Source: CAJQQY01 sp964352225 (lineage in GTDB: Bacteria; Bacteroidota; Bacteroidia; Chitinophagales; Saprospiraceae). Taken from it: a stretch of DNA of 5,213 bases. Positions within the stretch are counted from its first letter, which is position 1, and the number at the start of each line of letters is the position of its first letter. Shown here piece after piece: positions 5,196-5,213 of the stretch. Both the position numbers and the translations under genes were made by a program. The stretch lies in NCBI GenBank assembly GCA_964352225.1, contig CAYGRM010000439.1, positions 1 through 5,213 of the forward strand, written 5' to 3'. The notes under the pieces were generated by a model. That model searched no databases. It saw only the letters and a list, made by a program, of their open reading frames with translations, and was not told the origin of the DNA.

Positions 5196-5213
5196 TTACT
5201 TATACATATTTAT
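5076..5213. repeat. Very long imperfect inverted repeat (about 66-nt arms, 4-nt centre)
   Basis: The left arm 5076-5141 is complementary to the right arm 5146-5213 around the loop ATAA (5142-5145). The best blocks are 5078-5090 with 5199-5211 (12 of 13), 5091-5099 with 5188-5196 (9 of 9), 5101-5117 with 5169-5185 (15 of 17), 5124-5128 with 5159-5163 (5 of 5), and 5131-5141 with 5146-5157 (9 pairs including one G-T, with a one-base bulge). Only 5118-5123 against 5164-5168 is poorly paired. The right arm reaches the last base of the window, so the element may be longer. It resembles a palindromic or MITE-type element, or a head-to-head duplication of a unit of about 66 bp. No transposase is visible here. 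Confidence 0.7.

Overview
The window reads as a chromosomal stretch from a low-GC member of the Bacteroidota (Bacteroidetes). Four things point there. Several intergenic sites fit the phylum's promoter pattern (TTG, about 20 nt, TAnnTTTG). Start codons are preceded by A/T-rich sequence and not by Shine-Dalgarno motifs. The one secreted protein has a signal peptide ending in Asn-Ala before Gln. Ribosomal protein L27 starts at MAHKKG with no Firmicutes-type cleaved extension. The exact genus cannot be told.

Layout: bases 1-223 hold no complete gene. They carry a possible minus-strand promoter and perhaps the first 24 codons of a divergent gene leaving the left edge. Six plus-strand genes follow. 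The first is a secreted two-domain (DTG twice) retropepsin-like aspartyl protease with a PDZ domain (224-1447). The second is a small ABA4-like/DUF4281 membrane protein (1510-1938). A translationally coupled pair follows: gluconokinase (2052-2537) and a GntP-family gluconate permease (2530-4008), which overlap by 8 nt. Last come the ribosomal protein pair rplU (L21, 4140-4451) and rpmA (L27, 4508-4774), behind a clear Bacteroidota-type promoter.

The gluconate pair forms a minimal uptake-and-activation module: the permease brings in gluconate (or a related sugar acid) and the kinase makes 6-phosphogluconate for central metabolism. L21 and L27 are 50S subunit proteins, and their order is conserved across bacteria. 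The protease and ABA4-like genes have no obvious functional tie to the rest.

The last 439 bases hold no intact gene but are the most unusual part. A good promoter (4871-4902) is followed about 60 nt later by a strong rho-independent terminator (4964-4994), with no start codon between them; this looks like an orphan small-RNA gene of about 85 nt. Further right, 5076-5213 folds on itself as a very long imperfect inverted repeat with a 4-nt centre. It overlaps a 75-codon minus-strand open frame that lacks a usable start, which suggests a decayed gene and/or a palindromic mobile-element remnant. The right arm reaches the window edge, so the element may continue outside.
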